From Glandiceps talaboti (Eukaryota > Hemichordata > Enteropneusta > Spengelidae), in assembly GCF_964340395.1 (NCBI RefSeq), contig NC_135550.1, positions 3,447,001 to 3,511,000 on the forward strand: a stretch of DNA of 64,000 nucleotides, read 5' to 3'. The notes beneath the pieces are model-generated. The model saw nothing but the letters and a program-made list of their open reading frames with translations, did no database searches and was not told the DNA's origin. Positions 43,486-56,179 of this stretch are shown here, piece after piece. A program made the position numbers and the translations under genes. Position 1 is the first letter of the stretch. Each line of letters begins with the position of its first letter.

Positions 43486-46206
43486 TAACTCGGACCACTA
43501 TTTCTTATATTCTATATTGGGGTAAGGTTTCAATGAGGTGGAAGTTTTCTTTAGGCATCATTTGATTCCCGGAATGACCAAACTTTGATGTAAACTTACT
43601 AATTATCATCCACTAAAAATGTCATCACCTACATTTTAATGTACGATCCATAAAAGAATGTCTAACTCATAGAATTGACTTGAAATAGATTGCTTTTCAA
43701 ACTGGAGGATGCCAAACAACCCTATATGTATTTTATCATAGATGTATCAGGAAGTGTAACATGTTGTTACACATGATGCATTGCTGTGATTTTTGTGAAT
43801 GCTATGATCATGCAGTAGCCAAAAGTTTGCTTTAGAAGGAAAAGTAGAAATGATGTTTTGGCATACATTTATATAGTCAACATGAATTCTATAGCTTTTA
43901 GTTGTATAGTTTCCTTGGATATTACCATGGCAACCATCATTATAGTATCCATAGCACCTCTCCAGTTTACAGATATCACTAGTTTTGCAGTATCAAAAAT
44001 ATTTGCATGGGTACACACCCAAAAATTTTTTATTTCAAATATGAATAAACACTATTTGGAGAAAAATGTTTGCAAAAAATATAGATGCAGTACTGTATTG
44101 ATTATGCTGTGTCGCTGTGGGTCCTATGCTAGAATTTAGAAAGGCTAAAGATCATGTGTATGCTCCCATCACAGGATGTGTTCAGGATCCTTAACAGGTA
44201 TTCAAACTGTTTTATTGTAGACAATATCCCTCACCTATTTGAAAGTATAGCATGTTCTATATCATTGTCTATGAATGTATTGCTCTCGACCAGATTAATG
44301 CTTCCTTGCTGTTATTTTCAAGTGGAAATCGTACTATATTTTGGATGCCAGGGTTGTTAATAGAACTTTGCAAACCCTGTAAGAAAATAAACAGTAAAAC
44401 GAACAATGTTGTGTCACACAAAAACAATATATCTATTTAAAAAAATGGAAAAGTATTGTAGATAAAAACAGAATTAAAATTATTGCAGCTAGAAAAATTA
44501 TAAAGTTGAAATATCTTGCTTTCATTTATTTTCACTTCTTTATTATCAAAATTATTATCGTTTGATATTAACGTATTAATACATATTCATATCATGTGCT
44601 GAAATACTATGTTTTGTAATTTAGTACCTTTAAACTCGCCTGCAAACTCATTTCAAATAGTATGATGCAAATGCTAGAATACATAAAAATACTCACTAGA
44701 GGGCGCTGTACTTCAAAAATTAGTGAATATTTTTGTCACATTGTGATTTTTTAAGTCTTTGATTACACCTGTAAAAATTTGGGAGAACCTGTAGTGTCAT
44801 TTAAGAAATAATACTGAGCCTCCTTAAAGTAAAAAAAACCCAGTGAACCCCATATTTGGTGGGACCCCGTATTTGGTTGGTATATTGTTAGCACAACTGA
44901 ACAGAGCTTCAGTAGTGCTATAGGTATTGCCCGGCGTCTCTGTCTGTCTGTGTGTGTGTGTGTGTGTGTGTAAACAACTTAAAGTCAAAAACTGCTGAAC
45001 CAAATGTGCATTTGACGTTTGGAAATGTGATATGTTGTATTACAAAATGCTTTGACATCAGCCTGGAAATAAAGAATTCTTGTTTTATTGATGTAATGAA
45101 ATCATTAAATCTTTTATGGGCTACTTCACACATCAGTGTGAATGGCGTAAAGATTAACATCTGTTTAAGGTTGCTTGGCAATCTAGGCCTGTTTTTAGCA
45201 CAGCTGAATTAAATCTTAGACACTATGATTAAAACAAGTTCATATATTAAATGCAGTCTTTAGGCATTCAAAAAAACAGTTTGTACAAAGAATAAGAAGT
45301 CACACATTTTATGGGGAAAGAAAAATAGTCATATCAAGACCTCCATGATCATACTGTGTTTGGCAGGGTAAATTTCCTGCGTGTACCGCTTGCCATGATA
45401 TTTGATGGATGTATTACCGTGGGTGTCTAGTTGGGAAATTGTTCAGATTAAAATGATCTTACTACTGGTGTGTGGTTTGGGTCGAAAAATGTAATTTTTG
45501 GTCAAAAAACTTACTCAAAAACTATTGGGCAGATCGGTCTGAAATTTGGGGGGGAACATTCTTAGGGTGCCTAAGCATTCAAAATATGTTTGCAAATGTG
45601 CCTAGCAACAAGACCACGCCCATAGCAACAGCCAAACGGTGAGGTATTTCACAAAGATAACAGGAATTGATAGACAAATGAATAAGCATTCAAAAAAATG
45701 TATGCAAATATGCCTAGCAACAAGACCATGCCCATAGCAACAGCCTAATGACCAGATATATTGCAAAGATAACAGGGATTAATAGATAATTGAATGAACA
45801 TTCCAAAAATGTATGTAAATTTGCCTAACAACAAGGCCACACCCATAGCAACAGCCAATCAGTGATGTATTTCACAAAGATAACCATGGGATGGATAGAC
45901 AATTGAATAAACATTCATAAAATGCATGTTATTTGCCTAGCAACAAGACCACACCCATTGCAACAACCAAATAATCATGTATATTGCAAAGATAACAATA
46001 GGAATTGATAATGAATAACCATTCCAAAAAATGTATGCAAATTTGGCTAGCAACATGACCACGCCCATACCAACAGCCAATGATCACATATTTTGCAAAG
46101 ATAACACAGACACATTCAAAAAATGTATGCAAATGTGCCTAGCAACAAGACCACATGCATAGCAACAGCCAAGTGATCACATATATTGCAAAGATAACAT
46201 TATCAG

Positions 46207-47128
46207 CAGGGCTCGAAATAATGGCCTTTTACTTGCCCGGGGCAAGTGATTTCAAGGCTTGGGCAAGTTGTTTTGAAAAGTACTTGTCCCAAGGGGCAAG
46301 GAGAATTTCTTATGATTATTGATCAGGGATGTGTTTTTGCCTGTGTTCATGCTGTACTTATCAGACACTACACATGTCTGATAGGATTTTGGATACATTG
46401 TATAACAATGGTGCCAACAAGTCTGGAAAATTATAACATTGTAGCAGTATTGAGAAGATGTTTTTCTTGACTGACCACTTTTCAAAACAATCTGGACCAG
46501 CTGTCCTTGATGTACTTTATTTACTCTATCAAGAAAACATACCTGGAATTGTTCATCAATAGTAAATTACAGCATGATTTTACAGGTTTTGGGTGTTTGA
46601 ATCAACTGCAAATTTTACAACAGTCATTTTATTTGAGAATACTACTAGGAAAATATAAACAAATACTGGGAGAAAAATAGTTGGTATGGATGAGGAAGGA
46701 AAGAAAATATATTGACATGGTGGAAAAGGAAATACTTAGAAAGATTTTACATCAGTGTTGAAATAAATGTTAATTCTTATATTGATAGCTTATGAAAGTG
46801 CTGAAAAATTATTTTAACAACTACATGTACTTTTTACAAGTGAACAAAAAATTGTATGCTATGCTATAGTATGAATATTAATTAGGCCATGAAAATTAAT
46901 TTAGGACACCTTTTGTGGAGAGAACTTTTCAGTACCCACAGAAACTTTCTGTGACATTTTTTGATAATAAACAAAAGAAAGACCAATCAATCACAACAGT
47001 GCATTTGTAAGCCACACAAAAATACCCCTCTATTTGGAATGAGCAAGCACTTTTTGATTTGGGCAAGTACTTTTTGTTTTCTACTTGCCCAGTGGACAAG
47101 CAAAATTGTTTCATTATTTTGACCCCTG
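46207..47128. mobile_element. hAT-type element (block 2 copy)
   Basis: It has the same CAGGGCTCGAAATAATG and CATTATTTTGACCCCTG ends and the same ATTATCAG flanks as 36779-37721. The interior lacks 21 bp (near 46549) that copy 1 has. Confidence 0.85.
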
Positions 47129-47421
47129 ATTATCAGGGATAAATAAACAAATGAATGTATGGATAATCATTCAGCAAATGAACGCCTATACCCAGCATGG
47201 ATCAGCATAACGGAAAACATTTTAAAAAACTGTACAGTTGTGCTACAACGCCATTGGCACTATTTTTCAAATACAAATGACCTTGTGTGTAGCCAGAAAA
47301 AAATTGCCACCTGACTGAATTTCCTGTGGTCATAGATAATTTGAATGACAAACAAATGTGTGGTTATTATGATTTATAGTGTTATCATGTGTATAATGTT
47401 GAATATTCCATTTCTTTACAG

Positions 47422-47471
47422 TAGTGGAGCCAGAAATGATTGAAATGAAAGTTCTTAAATTGAAAAAAAAG
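47422..47471 (+). CDS. Likely kinesin N-terminal exon (block 2 copy)
   Basis: Identical in sequence and splice sites to 38015-38064, ending in phase 0. Of the two copies it is the nearer to the exon at 56073 and so the more likely partner in a transcript. The two copies could not both be used in series, because the entry phase of one does not follow the exit phase of the other. Confidence 0.4.
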
Positions 47472-47516
47472 GTAATTAGAAATTAAGTTGATTCAGATGT
47501 CTTTATTTAAATAATT

Positions 47517-48435
47517 AACTATTACAGTGGACAATGTGACATAAATGGGGGAATCTTATCCCCATTTCTTTTTAATGTTTATGTTGATTCACTTAACAGG
47601 TCACTGTCTCAGGGTTGGTTGTGAAATGGGTTGAATTGCAATTAATAATTTGTCATATACGGACGATATGTGTCTCATCTCTCCATCTATCAAAGGCCTC
47701 AGGAAACTTATTAATCTCTGTGAACAATATGCTGATATCATTGACATCATTTATAATGCTAGAAAATCTAAATGTGTACACATTAAGGCATCCACAAAAC
47801 TGTCTGTCATTCCCCCAATCAACCTTTGTGGGAATTTTCTTGAATTCATATCAAGTTTTAATTACTTGGGACACGTTTTTACTGATGACCTGAAAGACAA
47901 TCGGGATATTTTGAAACAACATAGAGCACTTTGTGGTATTGAGAAAGTTTTCTCCATGTACTATATCGATGAAACTGCATCTCCTCACGGTGTTTTGTAA
48001 TAACATTTCTGGAAACCATTTATGGTGTGACTTCAATGTAAATAGTGTGCAAATTGTCTGTCACAACTATACGTTCCGGAGGCCGATAGGACTTCCAAGT
48101 TCTGCCAGTGCATCTAGAATGTTTGTTTCCAATTCAGTTAATTCTCTCTCTGTTCTGAGAAGAAAGGTGACATTCAGGTTTATGTTACATCTTTTTGACA
48201 GTCAAAATGTTCTGATTAATCGTGTTGTTACATGTGATGTATGGTTTGGTGGGCTTCAGGCCCACTGGTTGAAGATTTTACATTGATTTTTTTTTCTTTT
48301 AAAGTAATACCCTTTGTCATATTTTTTGTTTGTATTTGTCTGTTAGGTAACAATTAAACTGTCTTGTATTATGTTTTTGTTCTTCTCTGGACTATGGGTC
48401 TGTAATAAAGTTTAAATAATAATAATAATAATAAA
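47517..48435 (+). mobile_element. 5'-truncated LINE (block 2 copy)
   Basis: Same content as 38110-39028 (YTDD, NYLGHVFTDD, AAT tail) with one replaced base near the end of the first frame (CACGGTG for CACAGTG). Confidence 0.85.
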
Positions 48436-48721
48436 TGGAAAAAAGAATGAGTTTGTGGTTGTAATTTTTGTCCACCAGGGTAACCCCCCTTCCAGGTTGG
48501 CGTCCTATTGGACGGGAGTTCCAAACTTTTATGCTTTTTCAGTGTGCCCCTCATTGGCCTTTCCTTTGCGCCTTGCAAAGGTACTTTGAATGTAATGTAC
48601 GATGTAAAGTGAGGTCCCGCTGATTTCAATCACTCAGTCTACTACAACTAAACTTCATGAACTTCCAAATCTTGTCGGGGGGTGGGGGGTGGGGGTGGGG
48701 GTGGGGGTGGGGGGGTGTGTA

Positions 48722-51700
48722 CTCCCATAGAATAATAATAATAATAATAAACTTTATTGTAACCTTATCTATATTACCAGATATCAGTACAAAACAATAT
48801 ACCTAAAAAAAATACCTACGAAAAATGCTTGTCTTGACCACACACACACACAAAGTAATTTCTCAATGTGAAAATCAACACAGCATATTGGGTATAGTTT
48901 ATGCAGATAGTGATGAGCCTCCGAGGCCAGATGTAATCAAAGGGCCTGAAAGGTAGTAAATGTATTTGTTGAGTGTATATCATGAGGCAGCTGGTATATT
49001 TTTGTTCAAATGATATTCTCGAATTTCGAATCCATGTTGAATAAATTTGCTTATTTCAACTAATGTATTTTTGTCTATTACTTTAAGAATCTTAATGAGA
49101 TTCTCATTATCGGTACTTGTACTAGAATATATACTTAATTTGTAATAAAGAGTTCTGTCCTTTCATTTTGATATCCTGTACAGCCTAATAAAAAATGCTC
49201 CTTGTCTTCTATTTCACCTTGTTTACATACAGGACATGTCCTACTAGTATAAGGTGGTGTTTGTGTATCTTCCAGTTTCTATATGTAAAATATGTGCACT
49301 AATTCTAAGTTTTGTCATTGCTGATCTGTATTGTGTGTTTTTAATGTCTTCTAAATAGTTTTCAAAGTTCATATCCGTTTTAATTTGTCTATATGTACAT
49401 AGTTTATTTTTATGTTGTTTGTCATTGTTGTCCTTCATTGTGCCCATTATATTTTTGTGGAGAAGCAACTTTAACTTTACTTTAAATCTAGCAATTAGGT
49501 TTTCACTGTTGGAGTAGTTTGGTTCAGCTGTCCAGACCTTATCCATACTCAACAGTTTTAATGTTTGCTTCATTCCTGTGGCCCATGATTGTATTCCACT
49601 GGACTCCAGATTTTTACTCAGACAGTAAGCTTCCTTAGTTAGGGTAGTTTCTGCTTTCTGTGAGATCTTTAGCCAATATTTGAACATTGGTGTCAGGCAA
49701 GATACTAGTAGGGGGTTATAGTGACCTAGTTCCAAGGCAATCTGTATTGGATGCTTTACAGTTTACATTTAGTAGGAATTTGCAGAACTTTATGACGTGT
49801 AGGTTTTCAATGGGAGTTGAAAATTTCATTAGGTTTTGAGACTGGTTATGTTTTCATGTGACTTATGGATTAGGTTCCGTCTGTCCGTCTGTCCGTCCGT
49901 CCGTCCGTCTGCAGCCATTTCTTGGAGATGTCTGGACCGATTTTTTTCAAACTTGGTACAGCCATCTTGTTTGTGAATTTTCCATGTCCAAAGCCATAAC
50001 TCAGACATGCTTGAACAGATCTCATTCAAAATTGGTATTAGCACAGTGTTCTATGACATACATGTGCATATCCATTTTCGTCATGACACAATCCGATATG
50101 GCTGCCTGGCAGCCATTTTGTTGGTGCAGTTTTCATGTCCAAAGCCATAACTCAGACATGCTTGAACAGAGTTAGTGATATCAAAAACAACCATATGAGG
50201 CCAAACAAAATGACAACATAAACTGCCAGTTCCTTAAAACCCAATCATAGCGAGGACTATGTCATTTTCAATGACTTGTTTGACATATCAATTTGTCTTT
50301 TTATATCATTTACATAGATATTAAATAGATTACAAAAATGTAGTAGGGGGCTGAGGCCATCCCCTTGGCTTATACCTCTCTGTATCGGAAATTGGCAGGT
50401 CAGACCATTTTTTGTCTTAATTAACACATCCAGTTGTGTTTGAATAGATCGCTTTGATTACTTTATAGAAATGTCCTGTGATGCCATTGAGCACCAATTT
50501 GTGGAAAAGCCCTTCATGCTAAATTGAGTCAAAGGTCTATAAAGCAAGCAAAAATGTATTTATCTTTACTTCGGTATTTTGTAATAAACTGGTTTAGAAC
50601 AAATATGTGATCACTAGTACTGAATTTAGGTAGAAAGCCAACCTGTTTTTAATTATAATCTCATTTTTGTCGTTAAATTCAACAAGCCTCTGTTTCAGGA
50701 CTGAAGTAAATAATTTCCCAAACAATTTAAAAATGTGATGCCACGATAGTTACTGGGATGATTTTTTCTCCTTTATTTGGAGAGCAGTGTAATTATACCC
50801 ATATTCCAGCAGCTAGGAAAATGGTCACTTTTGAGAAATTAAATTGAAAAGTTTTTGACTGTGTGTAATGAGAACATTTCTGCTGGCTGTGATCATTTCA
50901 TTGGTTATATTATCTATTCCAGGTGATTTTTTGTGCTTGAGTGTACTTCTTGTTTTTTGAATTTCAAGCTGAGAGATTGGCTTATTTAGTTCTATGGAAT
51001 CAGCAATATTTTCTAGTCGGTTCTTTTTACTAACATAGGTGGTATCTGCTGTAAGTTTTATCTCGTTTGAATTGAGACTTTTAAAATGCTCAAACAGTTT
51101 TTCTTTCTCAACAGTTTTTCCATTACATGTCTTACCCTCTTGTGGCACTCTTAAGTTCTTAATAAGTTTCCAGTACTCTTCGGGATGTGAACCACTCAGG
51201 TTTTCCAGTTTAGACAATATTTCACTTTTAAATTCTTGTTTCTTTTTATTTCACAGCTTTCTAGTTTTTCCTTTGTTCATAACAACTATTTCTCAGTTGA
51301 TGGCTGAATGGGTCTGTTCTCAGTTTAATGGAAAAATTGTGTATCTCCTTTCATACAAGAAAGATCTTTTCGTTTTTTATTTTTTTAAAGATACATTTTT
51401 TTAGACTTTTACCAGCTGCCTCATGATAGATGTGTGATAACATAATGCCAGCCTGATCAACTGACTTCTTAGAATTATCAAAATGTTCTCTCTCAAAGTT
51501 CTTAGTCAGACTTACCTCCTGGCTCTGTAATGCATTGTAGAAATAATATTTAGAGTTTGTATCCCATATGTATGAAAAGTTGGATTGACAATAGTTATTC
51601 AAGTCATCTTCTGTAGAATTAGGTGTAGCTTTATCATCTTGTGGTATGTTAGTCTGCATTGTAAATAACATTTGGCGATGATCAGATAAAACCAGGTTCA

Positions 51701-52476
51701 GTGGCTGAACACAGAAAACAGTGGATCAATCCTACTGAACAGACTATGACTGACAATGGTACATGACTGTATAATCTATTGTACTACTACCTTTTGTTTG
51801 GTGACATTGAAATTTACCCATAGAGTCACCAGGGCAACGACCATTTAGAATTACAATTTCTGTCAAGTCGATACACAGATAAAGAAGTAATTCACCATAT
51901 TGGTTTTTTTTTGTAATGTCCTGTGACTGTCTTGGTTTAAAGTCTATGGAAGCTGCTGATGAGTAATAGTTCAGGTTTGGATGGATCACTTTATCATTGT
52001 CCATTTTAGTACGGGCATTGAAATCACCTATCAGGATGATCTGTCCTAACTTAGAATATTTTATAACATCTTTTTCTAGTAGCTGATACAAATTTGCGTC
52101 TTTCCATTTGAAGATGCTGGAGCCTTGAGGACTCGTATACAAACTAAACAAAAATATTTTCGTCTAGATTAAAAATGTTTTTATCAAGACGGGTCCAAAT
52201 AAATTCTGCAGCTGCTTTCCATTTGCCTTATACCATGTTTATATATGTTTCTGTAATAGAATGCCACTCCACCAGAGTGTGCACAAGCGTTTTTATGTTT
52301 TTTCTTTCTATATGAATGAAAGTAGCTGTAGTTAGGGATTTCGATCTCAGAGGCAATGCTCGTTTTTGTTTCAACAAAACTGATAAAATCAAAATTGTTC
52401 ACAGTATTTAAGAAGTTTTTATCATTAAGTTTGCGTTCAAGGCTACATATATATTCCATGTGGAAAACTTCAGCAT
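48722..52476 (-). mobile_element. LINE, minus strand, endonuclease to 3' tail, with deletion and insertion
   Basis: The ATG at 52476 opens MLKFSTWNICSLERKLNDKN, the start of an APE-type endonuclease. Catalytic pieces follow: DFISFVETKT, IWTRLDKNIFNL, GDFNART (52011-52028), and SSTIDY near 51775. The reverse transcriptase start is at 51217-50825 (KKSPGIDNITNEMI) and continues with frameshifts to about 50180. A dispersed repeat (49860-50170) interrupts it, and the YADD region that copy 1 retains is deleted. The C-terminal 163-codon stretch is 49735-49244, then the CCHC-like knuckle, then (TTA)n. Many frame breaks show it is dead. Clade is uncertain. Confidence 0.85.
49860..50170 (+). repeat. 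Dispersed GGGGACTTAT repeat (block 2 copy)
   Basis: It starts at ACTTATGGATTAGG, because the preceding part is deleted, and continues past (GTCC)n with GCAGCCATTTCTTGGAGATG, AAACTTGGTACAGCCATCTT and two copies of CATGTCCAAAGCCATAACTC. This shows what the gap removed from the block 1 copy. Confidence 0.8.
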
Positions 52477-53929
52477 GGTTTTACCAGCTGGTTGTATGTT
52501 CCTCACAGTCTTCTCCCTGAACAAGGCAACAGGGGTGCAGTGCCCTTGAGTAAATTCTTGGCCTTGCAAGTTTTGACGAAAAAAATGAATTGAATATTTT
52601 TTTTAACAAATGGGGCAAAACGATTTACTTCTCTTGCGGTTTCGCTATGATCTCATGGTCGCCATTTTGGAAAGTCAAATATCTCGGTAAAGTGGCTACT
52701 AATGTCAAACTTTGTGCGAGTCACATTCATGCATACTTTTTTCAAACTTGTCATTCATTCTATAGCTTTCAAGCAGTCAACATGTCTTCTCTTCTCCTCT
52801 GAGGAGAACAGAAGTGAGACAGGTTACTCAGCTGTTATGCATAAAGGCAAAGTTATCTTTACCATTATGTGTTGGACTTTTTGTTTGTTTTGGTAGTGGT
52901 GGTGATGATGCAATGAAGCTTTTGAAAATGGATTTCATTTTGTAGTAAACACTACAACTGTCTTGAAACATCTTGAAATTTGCTGCAATTTTTTTATTTT
53001 GTTTTGTTACACTCTTTCAGCATTTGTGTTGAAAAGAGCTATTTGAGCATTGCCAACTATTTAGGACAAACTATTAAAAAACTAATTTTTTGACACGGGT
53101 AAATTTGGCTTAATTCTGTCACTATTTAAACATTAAGATATCAAAACTCACTTTGACACTGCAGTTGTGTTGAAATATTCACATGATTAAAATGGGTTAA
53201 AATGGCTAAAAAAAAGTGCCACCAAAAGCCACCATTTCAAGATGCAAATTTCACCCCCAGAGTGTTGCGCGCTTTCAGTGCTTTGCTCTGCTCAGCAAGA
53301 ATTACCCCCTCTTGTGACAAAAATCCTGGGGACAACACTGTCTCATACTAACAGTTTTCAGATGAGAATAAAGACAAAGGCACAAAAAACAAACAAACAA
53401 ACAAAACACAAAACCAACAAAGCAAATCAAAAAAGAATTACGTATTTAAAAAGAGTATATTCGTATGTACCACGGTTTTAACCCACCCAACTTTTTCAAC
53501 TCATGTAGACTTTTGAGTCTTGATTTTTAAAGCATTATGTAGAGATATGACCCACCTCTTTGAATACACTTATGACTTTTGACCCCATATGAACAAGGTT
53601 GTTTCCATAGGTTGTTTAGGTCATCTTTATCAGAGGTAGATGCCCCTCTCCCTGGCCCTGGGCAGCCAATGAACTAGCGGTGATTAAAGCATGTATATGT
53701 AACATGAAAGTGTATCAAAAGTGTTCAAAACTCATGACATTTGATCCCTTTTGGTGGCTAAAATGTAGACTATTGACCCCAATTTTTTGAATTTTTGTAA
53801 AATTTGTGGTTGTAATATTTGTCCACCAGGGTACATGTGTACCCATTGCCCACCAGTATTGCATCATGTACTCACTCCGTCATATGGTCTTGTGATGTCA
53901 CTAGGAGTGTAGCAAGGAAACCGACATGT
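52477..53929. other. No gene seen
   Basis: Beyond the LINE start no coding region is supported. 53810-53840 repeats the phrase TTGTGGTTGTAAT then TTTGTCCACCAGGGTA, also present at 39045-39075 and 48455-48485, so a short dispersed repeat is there. Confidence 0.35.
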
Positions 53930-54523
53930 CGGTTTTTCTGCAACTTGTCGCAAGTTGCTTCATGAGTTGCACCATGTAACCACATCATCGTGTCGCAAGT
54001 AATAACCTTTGACATATACAATGTACCGATGTGTTAAATGACGTTCAATGTTATGGCCGCCATGTTTTATGGTATAAACATTTTATTTGGCAAGTCTTTT
54101 TGATATCATTTTGATTTATCACCATGATTACCACTTATCAATAGTATACAATGTCTATGAATGCTTGATCTCTGCTGAATATCATTTTATTTCCAACTTG
54201 AATGCAAGTAGTGACATCGGAAAGATCAACATCACCCTAAACAAACTTTCAATCGAATATGGTTTTACTATTGATACCTCAACAAATTTTCAGTCATTTT
54301 TTTTGTAAATATTAGCAATTTCATATCATTTCTACCAAATTCCTGCAACTAGAAGACTTGACCTCTATGACCTGTAACTTTTATATATCTACGCAAGTGC
54401 AGCAGTTAGCTCTTGCGACTTACCATGCAACTAGTTGCTTCGTGTATGCGTTCTGTTGCAGTTGCTAGCCTTGTCGCATGCGACGAATTGCTTCGTGAGT
54501 TGCATCGTGTAACTGGGCCTTTA
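53930..54523 (-). mobile_element. MITE-like element, copy 2 (minus)
   Basis: Reverse-complement relative of 21300-21850: CTAGCCTTGTCGCATGCGAC near 54465 and GTTGCATCGTGTAACTGGGC at 54500-54519. Interior matches include TTTCAGTCATTTT, GATACCTCAACAA, ACATCGGAAAGATCAACATC and AATGACGTTCAATGTTATGG. This copy is more complete at the far end, where TGCAACTTGTCGCAAGTTGC and CATGAGTTGCACCATGTAAC form a second, direct copy of the terminal motif. Confidence 0.75.
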
Positions 54524-55856
54524 TACTATAGATGTGAAAACACAAACTGCTACAAACTAAACTGAATGAGAGGGTTATTCCCATACAGAGAGGTCTACAG
54601 TGTTTGCTGTCCAAATGAGTCATTTTCAGGAAAGAATCCCTAGACATGGGTCAATTTATCAATCATCGGTCTATAACTTTGGCAACAACCTCATGCTTTA
54701 GAAAAATTCCCACACGGCATCAGAAAAAGGTGACCAAGTGGAAGATTTTCCTCAAGAAGTCCCTAACAATGTGTCTTCATTTTGCCTTATACATCATACA
54801 TGGGTCGATGTTTTCAGCATGGGCGGCACACCCCTGTCGAAAAATTTTAAAATACCCTTTAATTTGGAAGTTGCCCTTATTTCTAATTCCTTTATTGCAA
54901 TGTATATTATTAGAAAATGACTTGGCCACTTGATGTTATGCATTCGCTTGTTCATAATTCTGTTCATAAATGTTAAGTTTGATAATGGCACTGACTCAAA
55001 CTCCCCTCTCTTCATTGAGCAAACTGGTACTTTTAATGAAAATGTTTTTGAACAGGTTTGAATAATGAAATGTGATGAATGTCCTCGATTTCAAAATAGA
55101 AATTAAAAAATGTCATCAAAAAGTGTTCTGTACTACAACTGTTTCAGAACTAGATACTAGTAATTCAATTCACTTACTACTGGCTATGGTGTCCACATTA
55201 TGATATTTGCTGATAAAATTTTACTCAAAGTATATAGTCACTCAATGAGGATACTCAATTTAATCCTGACTTTCTCCCAAGTGATAATTGTTTGTACACA
55301 AGTAAATACTGTTTGGGAAAGACAGGATTCTATATGACTTGGGAGAGATGTAAAATCTAATTTTCCTGATAGCTTTGCACACACTGTGTCTGTACTATAA
55401 AAGTCCTGGCTAGAGTAAGTAGCCCTTTAGTAGATCAGTTATCAAACAAGTCTGTGTTTCTAATTTAGTTTATCAATCATTCATATAATATATTCTCCAA
55501 GAATCCCGAGTGATATTGTGTTCACCCTGGAATATATTTCATTCTTGGTAGTTTATGGCGTAAAACAAAAATTTAGCAAGACAAAAGGAGGTTTCATGTA
55601 TTAAACTTGGTGACAGTCATGGGTATCAGAGAAAAAGTGAAAGACAAACACAGAAAGGTTATTTTTGATAAGAAGACATGTAGTTCATACCACACTACCG
55701 TTATAGTCAAAATAAGGTTTGACCCAGACATCATTGCAACAGAAATTATTTTTAGTTCATCTTACTCGAATTTTATGCTGAACAACATATCAAAAGGCTA
55801 GAAAAATCTAAGTGGTGGAACATGGGGAAAATAAGATTTATATTAATTCCCAATCT
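54524..55856. other. No gene seen
   Basis: AT-rich, no supported gene. It probably lies in the large intron between 47471 (or 38064) and 56073. Confidence 0.35.
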
Positions 55857-55984
55857 TATTTCTTTTTTCTTCATTCAGCAAGAAAATACTTGTGACCGAA
55901 GGGTTGTCACTACCCATTTAGCTACTCGAAGTGACAAAGCCCCTTAGGTCACTCTTATTTTCCTTGAATGAAGAAAGAAAAATA
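55857..55984. repeat. Imperfect hairpin, ~125 bp
   Basis: TTTCTTTTTTCTTCATTCA on the left pairs with TGAATGAAGAAAGAAAAA on the right. Inside, ACTTGTGACCGAAGGGTTG pairs loosely with AAAGCCCCTTAGGTCACT. It is a small foldback element in the kinesin intron, 90 bp from the exon at 56073. Confidence 0.6.
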
Positions 55985-56072
55985 GTGGGGGGGTTGACAT
56001 CTAAGTACATATAATAATGACACTTTTCCTTGGTATTCATTTCTCTAATCAGAAACATATTTTGTTTTTCAG

Positions 56073-56179
56073 TCAGAGGAAGTGGTGGTGGTCAGTCGTC
56101 AACCAATGAACCAGGAAGAAATTGCTGCAGGGCATGAAGGAGTGATTGAAATGGACATCAACATTAGAAAACCACTCAG
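56073..56179 (+). CDS. KIF3B-like kinesin, first motor exon (beta-1 strand)
   Basis: A TTTGTTTTTCAG acceptor and GTAAAA donor bound 107 nt, open in phase 0: SEEVVVVSRQPMNQEE, then IAAGHEGVIEMDI. This matches the kinesin-2 start (S-E-x-V-x-V-V-V-R-C-R-P-M-N-x-x-E), but the nearly invariant R-C-R-P is changed to S-R-Q-P. It ends in phase 2, which fits the P-loop exon at 57439. In the family about 30 residues (the F-T-F-D-x-V-Y region) lie between this point and the next exon found; I could not find them in 56180-57438. Either an exon is missing or it is too diverged for me to see. Confidence 0.7.

Larger units (their letters stand above)
42078..49970. repeat. Segmental duplication, copy 2
   Basis: It matches 29069-41000 with the two deletions named there, keeping gene order and orientation. 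Offsets step from about 13009 (before the 3.6-kb difference) to 9425, 9428 and 9407 as small indels accumulate. Features below 50 kb repeat those of copy 1: inverted-end element 42200-42407, zinc-finger relic 42584-42809, LINE end 42888-43485, minisatellite 45474-46203, hAT-type element 46207-47128, exon 47422-47471 and LINE 47517-48435. Confidence 0.95.
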
